Assembly (NCBI GenBank): GCA_958510825.1
Contig: OY294054.1
Span: forward strand, 14,211,390-14,275,389
DNA from: Brachypterus glaber
Taxonomy: Eukaryota > Arthropoda > Insecta > Coleoptera > Kateretidae
Reading direction: 5' to 3'
Length of the DNA: 64,000 nt
Below are positions 23,519-33,939 of the stretch, piece after piece; within the stretch, counting starts at the first letter, position 1, and each line of letters starts with the position of its first letter. The notes beneath the pieces are model-generated. The model searched no databases. It worked only from the letters and a program-made list of their open reading frames with translations, and was not told the origin of the DNA. The translations under genes and the position numbers were made by a program.

Positions 23519-25221
23519 GTAGGCTTATTTAACTTAATAGCGACGTGTCAACGGTTTTTTGTGCACAAAATAAGCCGACACATATGTAATGCATCGTATC
23601 CTTTAGTATACTCTTTGAAGTAGATTTTTCGAGAGATCCTGACTAGAACAAAATATCTTGGCTACAAAATTTCCACTGAAAGAAGGTGCGACAAATTTCT
23701 TCGGTGACATATTCCGAGTCGTAATTTTCGACTAAAAAAGGTGTGCAAAATAACTTGGCGGCAAAATATCCGCTAACGAAATATCCTGTATCCAAACCAA
23801 TATATTTTTACGCCGGGATAATTTTTCGCCCTAATATTTTGTTTCCCGTATATTTTTTCGCAACTATTTTGGTCCCTTTTTGCTCCTTTGATTACCATTT
23901 TCCTACTCTGATACACTTCTCGAAAGTTTTCTCTAAAAGTTTTTTATTTTTGTCATCTGTATTTTTTTTTCAGAATTTTTACTGTTATAGTTTCTGAAAG
24001 TTTATTATTTAATTTTTTATAAGTGTGTATAATGAAAGACCTTTCATGTGGTACCCAACTCGATAGAGTCCATTAAAAAAAAATGCGCAAAATCAACTTT
24101 AAAAAAATATATATTTTAAAAAATATATACCTGAAATATATTGTCGTTAATGCATCTACTTGTATGCCAAATTTTAGATTCCTAGGTTTAATAGCTCTGA
24201 GATAAACCGCTGTGACAGACGGACAGACGGACGTACGGACGGACAGGTGATCGGATGGACCGACAGATGTACGAACGGACTAAACATGGCAAAGCAATCA
24301 TTTTTTTTGCCTTTTTTTCCTTTTTTTTAGGAGAACCTTCTCTTCAATATACCGTTTTTTACCAAGAGTGTATAAAAGCACTAATGGAGCTTGAAAATCA
24401 AAATGTATCCCTTCATGAAAAAGGTTAAGAACATAGGTTTGCTTTTATTCCCAGCCGTAATTACGCTTTAATTTTTTCCTGTTGCGTTTTAGCTATTCTT
24501 TTTATAAAAAAATAGATGTTGCAGTGCAAACTAAAACAAAATATTTACACCTAGCAGAAAATACTGTATACAAAAGGGCTATTCATATAAAACATAAAGC
24601 AAATTTTTGTCTCCTATAAATATGAGGAATATGAGGAATGTAAAGATTTTTGCATGAATACAGAATTTGAAACATAAAATATTTATATGAAAGCGTTTAG
24701 TTCGAGATTTCATATTTCTTTGAATAATGTGCAGAATTATGTAAATAAATGTTAAAAATATATATTTCATTTCAAATAACATATTTTTCATGTGCTAATG
24801 TGGAGAAATTTAGATAATTTACAATAATGAAATAGGGGGTACCTAGAAGCAAACGAATACAAGTACAAGAAAGCAGGGTCTTAGAGTTCGGTGTTTTGAA
24901 ATATCAATTTTATATCTAATAAAAGCTTACCTGAAAAAAATTGCCTCTTGAATAGCCTAGTGAAAATCTACAAAATTTTTTGTAACAACTTATGTGTGTG
25001 CGCCTTTTTTATTTACCCGTATTGTGTAAATTAGTAGTAGTGGTTGTATTGGGCAGCAATTCAGCTATTTATTTTGACCATAGCAACGTGAAACGAGAAA
25101 CGACGAAATATCCTAAAACCAGGTTTTAAAATTTAAATATTTTAAAATTACGGAATGAAATTCGAAAAATTTTTCCGATTTCTTTTATAGTCAGTCAAAT
25201 AACGAAAAATTCCTATGTGAA
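23519..25221. other. intron; contains a GGACGGAC tract
   Basis: At 24150-24290: TTGTATGCCAAATTTTAGAT, then CAGACGGACAGACGGACGTA and related tetranucleotide words. This is another instance of the motif block seen at 20060 and 33755. No coding beyond the exon. Confidence 0.5.
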
Positions 25222-25345
25222 ATTGCGTTAAATGTACACGGGCTCATATTTTAAAGGGTAGTAGTGAATAGTAACAGAACACTCCTGTTAGTTTTTCACC
25301 GGGTGATTTGCGTAAGGGGTGTCCGCTATCTTGAATTTTAGGGGT
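25222..25345 (+). repeat. solo end of the 57287-58062 foldback family
   Basis: GTACACGGGCTCATATTTTA, AAGGGTAGTAGTGAATAG and TTCACCGGGTGATTTGCGTA are shared with the left arm at 57290-57410. The similarity stops after GAATTTTAGGGGTGAG, after which a fragment of the 16815 family follows (to about 25400). Confidence 0.8.
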
Positions 25346-25488
25346 GAGATCAAAAATAACTTCCGATTTCCTATTCATTTTTAACTGAATATTCAGTTTA
25401 CTTGCACTTGCAATATGCTATCTGCACGAAAGAGTATACTACGGCGTCTTTTTTATACGTTTCGGCTTCTAACTTCCTTATATTTCAG

Positions 25489-25774
25489 GTTAAAATGTAC
25501 TACAAAAACGGTGCAGATTTTATTCATACCTTAATAAACGGCGACCCAATTCAACATTTGACTGAGTTACTGAAACGTATGATTGAGAAATACGATGAAT
25601 ATATTAAAAATATGCATGTTGCTTTCATACAATTTATGGAGAAATTGTGGAGTCAATCTTACGAGTTGATTGTCGAAAATTGGCACACGACTTTGGCAGC
25701 TCTGGAGCCCACATTTTTGAAATTCATCCATTATCTCGAAACAATTGCGTGGAATACTGGAAAAGAATTTTTGG
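25489..25774 (+). CDS. apolpp: apolipophorin exon 3 in window
   Basis: The acceptor is CTTCCTTATATTTCAG at 25488 and the donor TTGG|GTAAGT at 25775. It contains 95 whole codons from phase 0 and one spare base. The product begins VKMYYKNGADFIHTLINGDP, contains the Trp-rich segment KLWSQSYELIVENWHTTLAA and ends AWNTGKEFL. It is strongly amphipathic with many Tyr, Trp and Phe, and has no Cys. The exon continues smoothly from the TWFIEK end of the preceding one. The upstream part of the open frame (25402-25488) is intron translation and is excluded by the acceptor. Confidence 0.86.
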
Positions 25775-27397
25775 GTAAGTACGACAATCATTAAAACAGT
25801 ATTTTAACTGCTTTTAGCAGTCTTTAAAAAGTTCCTTGGGCATCTATCAATCTAAAACAAATTGATTTAATCAAAAAGACATTGCATAAATAATTTATAA
25901 ATTCTTATTTCTTTAAAAATCCCAACATGACATATGTCAAAGGCACTTTTTAAAGACTGTTTTTACCCCTGTATTATGTATAAAAAAAAGTTACCTGGAA
26001 AAGCTTTGTTTCTATGATAGAGCCATAACTAAACTGAAAAGGGTTTTCTGAAAAATACTCTTTAGCTCAACTAACTTTGAATGGCTTTCTCTCTGAGAAA
26101 CAAATCATTTTCGAACATTTGTTTATAGAAATATTTTACTTGAAAATTACTTCTTTACATATTGTTACATCCTTTTAGTTCTCGATACAGACTCTGTATC
26201 GTAATAAAAAATCAAAAGCAAGCAAATAATGCCAGAAGGCTTTAAATAAATTTTAAAGAAGATCAAAAAGAGGTATTAATTATCAGATCTTTCTGTATTA
26301 GATGATCTCAACGTTAAACTCTAAAATATATAATTTTTTAAAAATAATTCATGCAACATCTACACTAGGGTGCCCAGTCAAAATTAAAAAATGGATTTTT
26401 TTTAGGGTCCCACCCCCTATAACCCTCAATTTTTTTCATATTTTTAAAAAAATATTTAGAGGTCGCACCCAGGGAGAGAGAGAAAACATGTTAAGCATTA
26501 TTATTATTATTATTTAAATATAAAAACGTTGAAATCAGGCAATTTTAGGAATGGAAATTATTTTTGAATAATAAGGGAATATTCAAAAAAAAAATACCGT
26601 TTTACATGAAAAAATTACTTTACCAGGGTAAAAACATTGTAAAAATTGACGTATGAAGCTTATTTATGCTACAAAAAAGGTTACTCAGAATTTTTTCTCA
26701 TGGGTAATTTTTTTAAGAAATTTATTGATAAGTACCAATAAACGCCCCATATTATTTTTTTTAAGAAAAAGAACAGGATGTCCAAAAAAAATCACAAAAC
26801 CCATAAAATGTAAAAAAAAATCACTTTATTATAAAAGAGATATTTGGCCGAAAAGCATAATAATATGTACAAATTGCTTTGAAAGGTGTTTATTTTTATA
26901 ACTGGGTGTTGCGATTTTTTTTCTTCAGATTTTTGAAAATAAACGTCCTATACTTTTTTTGAAAAAAAGTTTATATAATGTATTTTATTACATAATATAA
27001 CATACTACAAGGCATTTTGAATACATTTTTTATTTATATGCTACAAAATTGATATTTTATTGCAATTTAATGCATTTTTTTAACTTTTTATTTTTAATTA
27101 TTTTTTCTAAAATAAGTGTCTCATTCACAAACTTTAAGTAAAAAATTCAATAATAAGAAATTACATTTATAGTCAGTTTTTTAATTAAAATAAATGGACA
27201 ATTTTACATTTCTATCTTAATTTTAAATTGCCGCTCAGGGTAGATGATAATTACAAAAATTTCCTGAATATTAAAATCATTTTATAGTATTTAAATATGC
27301 CACATATCTATTATTCATTTTTATGTGCTTTTCATTGTAGGATAATGGGAAAAACTCCATTTTAAAACTTCAATCGTATTTTTTCTGTTTGTTCTAG
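25775..27397. other. intron, no feature seen
   Basis: A/T-rich with an ATT microsatellite at about 26501-26516. No convincing repeat family or coding. Confidence 0.35.
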
Positions 27398-27809
27398 ATT
27401 TCTTGTATATTCGTAAAAGTGAAATAATTGAAAGCCCTTACTTCGTGAAATTTTCAAACTTTACTCACGATCTGGATAGGTTCTACAAGGACATAACGGG
27501 AAATAACACAGTAGCAAGTATATATAAGTACACAAAAATAGCATGGAATTTCCTAAAAGAGAAGTATTTAAACAATGTGCCTTTTGCAAGAGAAGTGCAA
27601 GATATTCTGAATGAAATTTTTGGAGAAGTGGCACAGTTGCAACATGTACCGGCTGTGAAGTACGCCATTGAGTTACTGAACGATAGTTATGACTACATGA
27701 AGTATTATTACGACTACTTTATCATAGAGACCCGGGTACACAACTTCATCTCAATGATGTATACCAAATTTACAAATAATGCTTTAACTGCTTTGGAGAG
27801 CGAAAACAG
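27398..27809 (+). CDS. apolpp: apolipophorin exon 4 in window (longest exon here)
   Basis: The acceptor TTTCTGTTTGTTCTAG ends at 27397; the donor is AACAG|GTATGT at 27810. Two bases complete an Asp codon, then 136 codons follow, then two bases of an Arg codon. The start is FLYIRKSEIIESPYFVKFSN, the middle is rich in Tyr (YDYMKYYYDYF) and the end is KFTNNALTALESEN. Sequons NFT and NNT occur early. There is no Cys. Reading on past the donor gives Pro- and Phe-rich intron translation and then a SINE at 27862, so the donor is well supported. A diverged copy of the last 50 bases of this exon and its donor lies at 31212-31263, described separately. Confidence 0.88.
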
Positions 27810-27861
27810 GTATGTATTTTTGTTCCCCTTTTCCCCTTCAGCCCCAAAGTGGTTATTGTTA

Positions 27862-28310
27862 GGCAGGCAGTGGCCGCAGCGCGGCGGTTAAGGCGTTTAG
27901 TACTTAATTCGTTTGGCTAAAGCGTGGGTTCGAGTCCCCGTAGTGGAAGAATTTTTTTTATGCATGCGATCTGGCCGACTGTACAGTACGTTTGCTTTTC
28001 TTGTGACATGGTGGCTTGTGGCCATCTATACAGTAAGGCTGCTCTCTTTGCGCTAATATAATGAATTGTTAAATTTCATTTTACTTGCCTTAGATTGGGA
28101 TAGGTAGCATAAATAATAGTTTGTTTAGTTTTCATAAAAGGAGGAAACCTATCAGTTGAGGTGAGCATGGGGACCACTTTAAGAATTTTTGAACAAAAAT
28201 TGTATCTGTGCATTACAGTGGTTCGGAAGTCACTATAAGCTGGTGTATCGCACGTACAAAATTTCCGGACAAACCACAATAGATTTTTCATAAAAAAACA
28301 CAATATTTTA
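27862..28310 (+). mobile_element. tRNA-derived SINE, second head type
   Basis: The head CGCAGCGCGGCGGTTAAGGC (A-box region) is followed by GGGTTCGAGTCCCC (B box, GGTTCGAGTCC at 27927-27937). The body includes GTGGTTCGGAAGTCACTATA-AGCTGGTG, which aligns with GGTTCGAAAGTCAGTATAAG in the SINE at 12828. It is inserted 52 bp after an exon donor in the sense orientation. Not a functional tRNA. Confidence 0.82.
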
Positions 28311-28475
28311 TTTAACAGTGGAGTAATTGTCCAGCATTCATAAAATCGAGAATTTTTAAAATAATCTATTTAAACATTTAATTTAATTTTCACTGAAAAA
28401 GCGCCCTATTCACGAATTAAAAAATCTATCATTTTAAAACAACATAATTCTATTTGTTAACTTTTTAATGCCTGT

Positions 28476-28778
28476 ATGCTAAAAATAAACAATGTAAAAA
28501 CAATAATAGTTTCAATTTATAGACCTTGCTTGGGAGACTTTGAAATGTTCTTAACCAACTTTGAAAAAGTGCTAGAAATACTAACTCGAGACCACCATAA
28601 TATTGTGATTGGAGGTGACTTTAATGTTTATCTCACTGAAAACTACAATAGAAAAATTGACTTTTGCAATCTAGTAAATTTGTTTAATCTAAAACTCACC
28701 ATATGGGAACCCACCAGAATATCACAAACAAGAAAATCCTGCATAGACAATATAATAACCAATGCTGAAATATGCTAG
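28476..28778 (+). pseudogene. LINE endonuclease domain, C-terminal fragment
   Basis: Residues about 10-20 read VSIYRPCLGDF, followed by IVIGGDFNV near residue 45 and SCIDNIITN near residue 90, all hallmarks of exonuclease-endonuclease-phosphatase domains in LINEs. A TAG at 28776-28778 interrupts it. The same frame continues after the stop into IGDHTAQ (28800), where the family's catalytic S/G-D-H motif belongs. The stop is therefore a mutation inside one original ORF. The N-terminal catalytic Asn/Glu region is absent. An upstream Met is not meaningful in a truncated copy. Confidence 0.85.
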
Positions 28779-28796
28779 TCAACAGTCATACACAGT

Positions 28797-29906
28797 ATGA
28801 TCGGGGATCATACAGCTCAAAAACTATCCTTTGAAGTCCCAAAAAAGGAAAAGTTTATTTATAAAAAAATTTTTGATGAGGAAAGTATAAACGAATTCTG
28901 TAGCAATTTAAAAAACGTTGAATGGAAATTTCTATATCAGGTTGAAAAAAAGGATGTCAATAAACAATGGGATCTCTTTATAAACTGTTTCTTACATTAT
29001 TTTAAAATGAGTTTCCCTACCAAAAGGATTCCAGTGTCCAAAAAACGAAAACCAAAAAATGATAGCCCAGAAATAGCAGATATAAAGAAACAACTGGATA
29101 TTTTGTACATTATTAGTGAAACAGATCATAGATATAGAGAGAGGTATAAAGATACCAAGAAGAAATATAACGAAGCGCTTACAAAAAATCGATCCAGCAT
29201 GTACCAAAGAAAAATCGAAAACTCTGACAACAAAAGCAAGACAGTTTGGGAAATAGTTAATACAATACAAGGAAAGAAAAAGACAAAAAGCTGTGTCCAG
29301 GTTCCAGGAAATATAGACAACACTGCAAATGAGTTTAATAAATATCTGACTCAAACACCAGTAAAATTGACTAGTCAATTAGAAGATATACCATTCTCAA
29401 CCAAAATAAAGCCAAACACACAATCTATGTATGCCAGACCTACTGATGAAGAAGAACTCATAAGAATAATAAATAAATTAAAAAATAAACATACTAGCGG
29501 TGATGACGAAATCCCTGTTACACTAATAAAAAAGTGTAAACATGAAATAATCGAACCACTAGTGTTTATCATAAATAATTCACTTAAATTCGGAATATTC
29601 CCAGAGGGAATTAAACTAGCCATAGTGAAACCTATTTTCAAGAAAAATGACCCCGCAAAACTGGAAAATTACCGACCCATCAGTATTCTGTTATCATTTT
29701 CTAAGATATTTGAAAGCGTTATGTGTGATAGATTGATGAAATTCCTAGAAAAATGTAACATCATACAAGAAAACCAGCACGGATTCCAAAGAGGGCGCTC
29801 TACACAAACGGCAATTTTCCAATTTGTTTCAAAAATACTAAATGCCATAGACCAAAAAAAGCTTGTGCTTGGTCTATTCCTAGACATGTCTAAAGCCTAT
29901 GATTGA
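28797..29906 (+). pseudogene. LINE reverse transcriptase, N-terminal and palm-entry part
   Basis: 369 codons in frame with the endonuclease fragment. After a Lys-rich linker (residues about 90-170) come KPIFKKNDPAKLENYRPISI (RT block 1), HGFQRGRSTQTAIF (block 2) and LFLDMSKAYD (block A, first catalytic Asp region). It ends at a TGA (29904-29906) straight after AYD, where active relatives read through to a short linker. The same frame resumes at LKIERYG-like text (LIKLERYGIRGPALEW). Low-confidence start: the Met at 28797 only follows the earlier stop. Confidence 0.87.
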
Positions 29907-30110
29907 TTAATAATCAGTATTCTTTTGATCAAGTTGGAAAGATACGGAATAAGAGGCCCGGCCCTTGAGTGGTTTCGCTCTTTTATTAGTGGAAGAAAAC
30001 AACAGGTAGAAATTAGGACAGAAGAAGAAGTCGCCAGATCTGACATCATTGAACTACTATTAGGAATCGCACAGGGGAGCATAGCCGGCCCGGTATTATT
30101 CATAATATAA
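29907..30110 (+). pseudogene. LINE reverse transcriptase, middle part up to frameshift
   Basis: Continues in the frame of the upstream RT segment past the TGA: KLERYGIRGPALEWFRSFIS, then GIAQGSIAGPVLF, which is RT block B (Q-G-S-x-x-G-P-x-L-F). The frame then fails near 30090-30110 and the product continues in the +1-shifted frame (IINDI... in 30106-30160). Confidence 0.85.
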
Positions 30111-30111
30111 T

Positions 30112-31042
30112 CAACGACATCATAGATATATTTGATGAACTCTTAGAGTATATTATGAGGCGAGAAGACTATGATATATGTGGATATGCCGATGACACAA
30201 ATGCATTGGTGTTTGCCAAAACTTTTCCCGAACTCACACAAAGAGCAAGCACCATCCTAAAAGTTATAAACAAATGGTTTACAAAGAACAAATTAATCCA
30301 GAATGAAGACAAAACCAATGTAATGACTTTTGCTACAAATAGATCCACCTTGGAGTTACCTGAGAATATAACAATAAATGATGTAACACTCAACATGACA
30401 CATACAACAAAATTTTTAGGAATGTACATTGACAGAAACCTGACTTGGGACGCACATGTACAACATGTTTTGAAAAAAATCAATAAAGCCATTTACAGTC
30501 TTCGAGTAATGTCCAACTACGTAAATAAAAGTACCTTAAAAACCGTTTACCATGCAAATGTTGAATCACACATCAGATATGGGGTAATATTCTATGGTAG
30601 CAACAAGGATATGGAAAACATTTTTAAAACACAAAAGAAAGCCATAAGAATAATAAGCAAACTAGACTATGTTGAATTTTGTATAGGAAAATTTAGAGAA
30701 AATAAAATACTAACAGTTTTTGCCGTGTATGTCCAAGAATGTTTATTATTTTTTACGAAAAACAAACATCTTTTTAAAGCATTTAAACCCAAAGAAGATT
30801 ACCCCCGAAGAGACGATAACTATAGTTTCCCTAAACACAGACTCACAATGCTCGAAAAAGGTGCTCAATATAGTTGTGTAAAACTATACAACTCCCTCCC
30901 AAATAAAGTGAGAAGCCTTAGTGGAACAAAATTCAAAAAAACTATTTTTAAAATTTTATTGGAAATTGAACCATATAATTTAGAAGAATTTTACCGTAAA
31001 ATTAAGACAGTTAACTTAGAAAGTATTATCCCAGTAAATTAA
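30112..31042 (+). pseudogene. LINE reverse transcriptase, YADD palm and thumb
   Basis: In the shifted frame, IINDIIDIFDE leads into ICGYADDTNALVFAKTF (block C catalytic YADD), NKLIQNEDKTNVMTF (block D) and TTKFLGMYIDRNLTWDAHVQ (the F-L-G-x-x-I-D block). The C-terminal region has INKAIYSLRVMSNYVNKSTL and IRYGVIFYGS, typical of Jockey-like and related LINEs. The 295-codon frame is open to its natural stop at 31040-31042, so decay here is light. Confidence 0.9.
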
Positions 31043-31211
31043 TTTATAGATCTTGACAATATTTCATTTAATGCTTCATTTATAGTACTATGTATATATG
31101 TATATTTATATAGATTGTAGATATTGTAACTGTAAGTTCATTCCTTGAAATAAATATAATAAATAAATAAATAAATAATGCTAACTTTTTTATCAAGCCA
31201 ATTTTTTTCTG

Positions 31212-31263
31212 TGTACGAAATTGACAAATAATGGATTAACCGCTCTGGAGAGCAAAAATAGGT
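31212..31263 (+). pseudogene. relic of the 3' end of apolipophorin exon 4, including splice donor
   Basis: By eye, 41 of 50 bases match the last 50 coding bases of the exon ending at 27809, and both are followed by GTAT. Translated in the same frame it reads CTKLTNNGLTALESKN against YTKFTNNALTALESEN. Of nine differences, four are synonymous and none adds a stop or gap. Similarity stops upstream of 31212 where a T-rich tract begins with no AG acceptor nearby, so it is unlikely to be a usable exon. It lies 30 bp after the LINE tail. Confidence 0.7.
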
Positions 31264-31603
31264 ATTCATATTTTTAATTGATTCTTACAAAAAGCAAATA
31301 AAAAAACATATTTCATTCAATATAGGGCAATAATTCTATTTTTTAATTGAAAAATTTACTCAGCTGAAATATGGCTTTTTAATTATCGAACACGGCAACA
31401 AGGCAGCCGGGCCTGTAAAAACGACAGAACACAATTTAACACAGAATACTGATTTTTGTTTTTAATTAACACTGATTTTTTTTAAAATTTTGTATTGCTT
31501 TTCTTGCTCAATGCCACGCTGCATTGAAAAAAAATCACCCCTACATTTTTTGACGTTAGAGTAAAATATAACTTTGTTTCAGTAAAACATGACGCTGTTC
31601 TGT

Positions 31604-31999
31604 TATTATTACCAGTTTTCGGCGTAAACTCAGTTATGACTCATCAACGTTGAAAATAAACACAGAAACATAGGCTTACGGAATAGTTTTGCCGAATTAT
31701 AAGGGAAATTTTTATAAATCGAAACATTTGACGACTAATTTGTTACCCACAACAATATTAACTATACATATCAACTATACATACGTATATATATCGGGGT
31801 TTTTCAAAGAAAAAAACGACATTCGATTTTTATCTTTTAAGAATACAAAAGTTTTTAATTTTTATTTGTCGATAACTTTTTTCCCACCTTACTAGTTTAA
31901 ATGGAATCGTTAAAAAAAATATTTAAAACCTCGCCTCAACGCTAGAGTCGACGCGGCGCCTATGCGAGTACTGGAAATTCTCCGACTACTGATTATTAC
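31604..31999. mobile_element. MITE-like element, copy 2, inverted relative to 4294-4728
   Basis: Begins ATTATTACCAG, followed by GGCGTAAACTCAGTTATGAC, and ends CCGACTACTGATTATTA, with the internal AACGCTAGAGTCGACGCGGC block: the reverse complement of the unit at 4294-4728 throughout. Its right tip overlaps the start of the next MITE by two bases. Confidence 0.8.
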
Positions 32000-32154
32000 A
32001 CTGTAAAAAATAAACTGAATATTCAGTTACAAATGGATAGGAAGTCGGAAGTTATTATCCTATACAATTATTGTACTTTAATTTTTGTTAAAAACACGCA
32101 ACATTTCATGTCCGTCCGGTCCGGAGTAAATACTAAGTTTACTTTTTACAGTGT
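31998..32154. mobile_element. short MITE of the 16815-17250 family
   Basis: Ends ACACTGTAAAAAATAAACTG and AAGTTTACTTTTTACAGTGT form terminal inverted repeats. Internal CAGTTACAAATGGATAGGAA and CATTTCATGTCCGTCC match the larger family member. Confidence 0.82.
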
Positions 32155-32264
32155 ACCTTACAACTTGTATTAAATAATTAAAGGTGCGAGGTGTTTCAAT
32201 AAGGCAAAATCTTTTAGTATTTACTACGGTAACGAACTTGAAAGGTCATCTGCCTTCTCGTTTT

Positions 32265-32640
32265 TTAGTGGAATTCCCGGTAACGAGAAGACAGATGAAC
32301 TTGCAAGACTCGGATCAGAGATGGCCTGCACGGGGCCGGAATCTATGTTGGGTGTTACAAGGAAGCAGGCAAAGACCGCTCTCGATGAGTGGGCTTATTC
32401 CAAGCTAAAGGAGCAATGAAGAACGGTCGACTGTTGCCGGCAAGCTAGGGACTTTCTGGCTGGCCCAAGCAAATCAAAGACCAACTGGTTGCTTGAAAAA
32501 GGAAGAACTGCACTCAGACAACTTGTAGGGGTCCTCACGGGCCACTGCAAGCTAAGGAAGCACCTGGCAACAATGCGGATTCTAGAGTCCGCTATGCCCA
32601 GAGTGCGGAGAGGATGAAACATCCTCTTAATACTTAATGT
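32265..32640 (+). pseudogene. fragment of a second LINE: RNase H domain plus C-terminal zinc-knuckle region
   Basis: In frame from about 32273: IPGNEKTDELARLGSEMACT, where G-N-E-x-x-D-E-L-A is the RNase H motif of RNase H-bearing retrotransposons. After a TGA near 32417 the same frame continues with LVGVLTGHCKLRKHLATM, the conserved L-T-G-H-C-x-L-x-x-H-L block. A frameshift follows, after which the CPECGEDETSS zinc-binding part is read in another frame (near 32593-32627). GC content is clearly higher than the surroundings, suggesting a more recent arrival or different origin. No RT part is present. Confidence 0.82.
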
Positions 32641-33368
32641 GTGTTAGATTGATTCTTTATTTTAATTCCATTTTAAGCGAAAAAGTCTACTCAAAATTTT
32701 GACTGGCCAAAATGACTATTTAATTATTAAAGTGTGATTTATTTATTGCTAAATAAATGCTGCCAAACGTATTACTTAAATTATGGATTTTTTTTTGTGT
32801 GTGCAGAGTTAAATAAAATATTGATCACCTTATTTGCAAGAAAAATGTTTACCTAAAAAATGTAAATTATGTTTTTATCGTATTTAGTACGTAGGTAAGG
32901 TGAGTAAATCTCCGTGTTTTGAAAAAATGTCTTATATTAAAACAATAAAAACGCAAGAAAAACATTTTAGATTCTTTCGCTATTTTTCCTAAATGCCTTG
33001 TTCTTTGTATTGCAGGACATTTTATGGAAATTTAAACGCCGTTAAAAAATGAAAAATTACCCCATTTTCAATATTTTGCACATTAAAATTTACATAAAGA
33101 ACCTGTAAAAATGACCCACAACACACAAAAGGGCACTATTTACCAAAAAGTATCACACACATATACTGTCCACTACACGACACGATATCGTAAGCGATAC
33201 AGAAATAATTTATCACACAGACAAAAAAACTAAGGTCATAAAAATTGTTTTGAATCTGAAAACACCGGTAGTTTTTGTTACCCTGATTCCAAAATTCATT
33301 TTAATTTTCTTATTTACGTCAAAACTTTTTGAAGAAAATGCATAATTTGAATTGGTTAATGTTGATTT
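32641..33368. other. intron, no feature seen
   Basis: AT-rich text without repeat partners that I can identify. Confidence 0.3.
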
Positions 33369-33602
33369 ACCCAATAACACAGGCCCACAAAGTTGTATCT
33401 GCTGGAGATGAGACCCACCTATTCTTATGTATTTTGGGATGCTAAAAACAAATCTGTTATAAAAAATGCACTTAATGGGGTAATTTTTTGCCAAACTGAA
33501 AAAATCGTCTAAAATAGTTAAATTTTCATCTGCAATTTCATAAGAATAGGTGGGTCTCAAATCCAGTACAGACAACTTTTTTTGTGGGCCTGTTTAATTA
33601 AC
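33369..33602. mobile_element. foldback MITE, ends TTAATAACACAGGCCCACAA-like
   Basis: Left AATAACACAGGCCCACAAAG and right TTTTTGTGGGCCTGTTTAAT are inverted. Subterminal GAGACCCACCTATTCTTATG and complement follow. A third AAGAATAGGTGGGTCTCAA lies just outside at 33693-33711. A 120-codon minus-strand frame here is arm translation. Confidence 0.85.
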
Positions 33603-33754
33603 ACCGAACTGGCTAAACATTTAACAAACGAAATAAAATGTGACAAAAACCAAACTTCATTGGTAAATTCTTAGTTAGTTAAAATACCTACATAAGAATA
33701 GGTGGGTCTCAACGCCTTATAAAGCCTTGTATTTAATTCAAAAACTTAAAAATT

Positions 33755-33935
33755 GTCGGTCGATTGGTAGATTAGTCGATTGGTCGTTCTGTCCGGGAAA
33801 TCTTGTATCCACGATAACTTAGGAACTCTTTAAGCTAGAGACTTAAAATTTGGCATACAGGTATGTTACCAAAAGTTGTTGCTCTGGATTGTTTTTGGTA
33901 AACATTGGTGTGGGGCAAATGGGGGTAAATACAAT
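33755..33935 (+). repeat. dispersed motif block (GTCGGTCGATTGG tract plus CTAGAGACTTAAAATTTGG)
   Basis: Order: AAAATTGTCGGTCGATTGGT, TTCTGTCCGGGAAATCTTGT, ACGATAACTTAGGAACTC, TAAGCTAGAGACTTAAAATT and TGGCATACAGGTATG. Mirrors 20060-20270 on the other strand. Confidence 0.75.
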
Positions 33936-33939
33936 AATT

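Larger units (their letters stand above)
28445..31182 (+). mobile_element. non-LTR retrotransposon (LINE), 5'-truncated, sense to host gene
   Basis: Carries, in order, the C-terminal part of an AP-type endonuclease, a reverse transcriptase and a 3' UTR ending in an AATA-type tail (TGAAATAAATATAATAAATA region, 31147-31182). The endonuclease N-terminus and any ORF1 are missing, which is normal for 5'-truncated LINE insertions. Lesions are two in-frame stops (28776-28778 and 29904-29906) and a frameshift near 30090-30130. Motifs GDFN, YRPIS, LDMSKAYD and YADD are intact. I would place it loosely in the Jockey/CR1-like group, but the clade is not certain. The left boundary is approximate. Confidence 0.88.

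Noticed and set aside
27862..27950. Possible tRNA gene
   Set aside because: A and B box spacing and the SINE body motif shared with 12828 identify it as a retroposon head.
29375..29641. Minus-strand open frames across 28992-29887 and 30169-30492
   Set aside because: Antisense shadows of the reverse transcriptase frame; hydrophobic composition is the usual complement artefact.
32184..32408. Open frame of 74 codons
   Set aside because: Out of frame with the RNase H motif fragment that explains this DNA.
33213..33575. Minus-strand frame of 120 codons
   Set aside because: Overlaps the foldback element at 33369-33602; no recognisable domain, no splice context.
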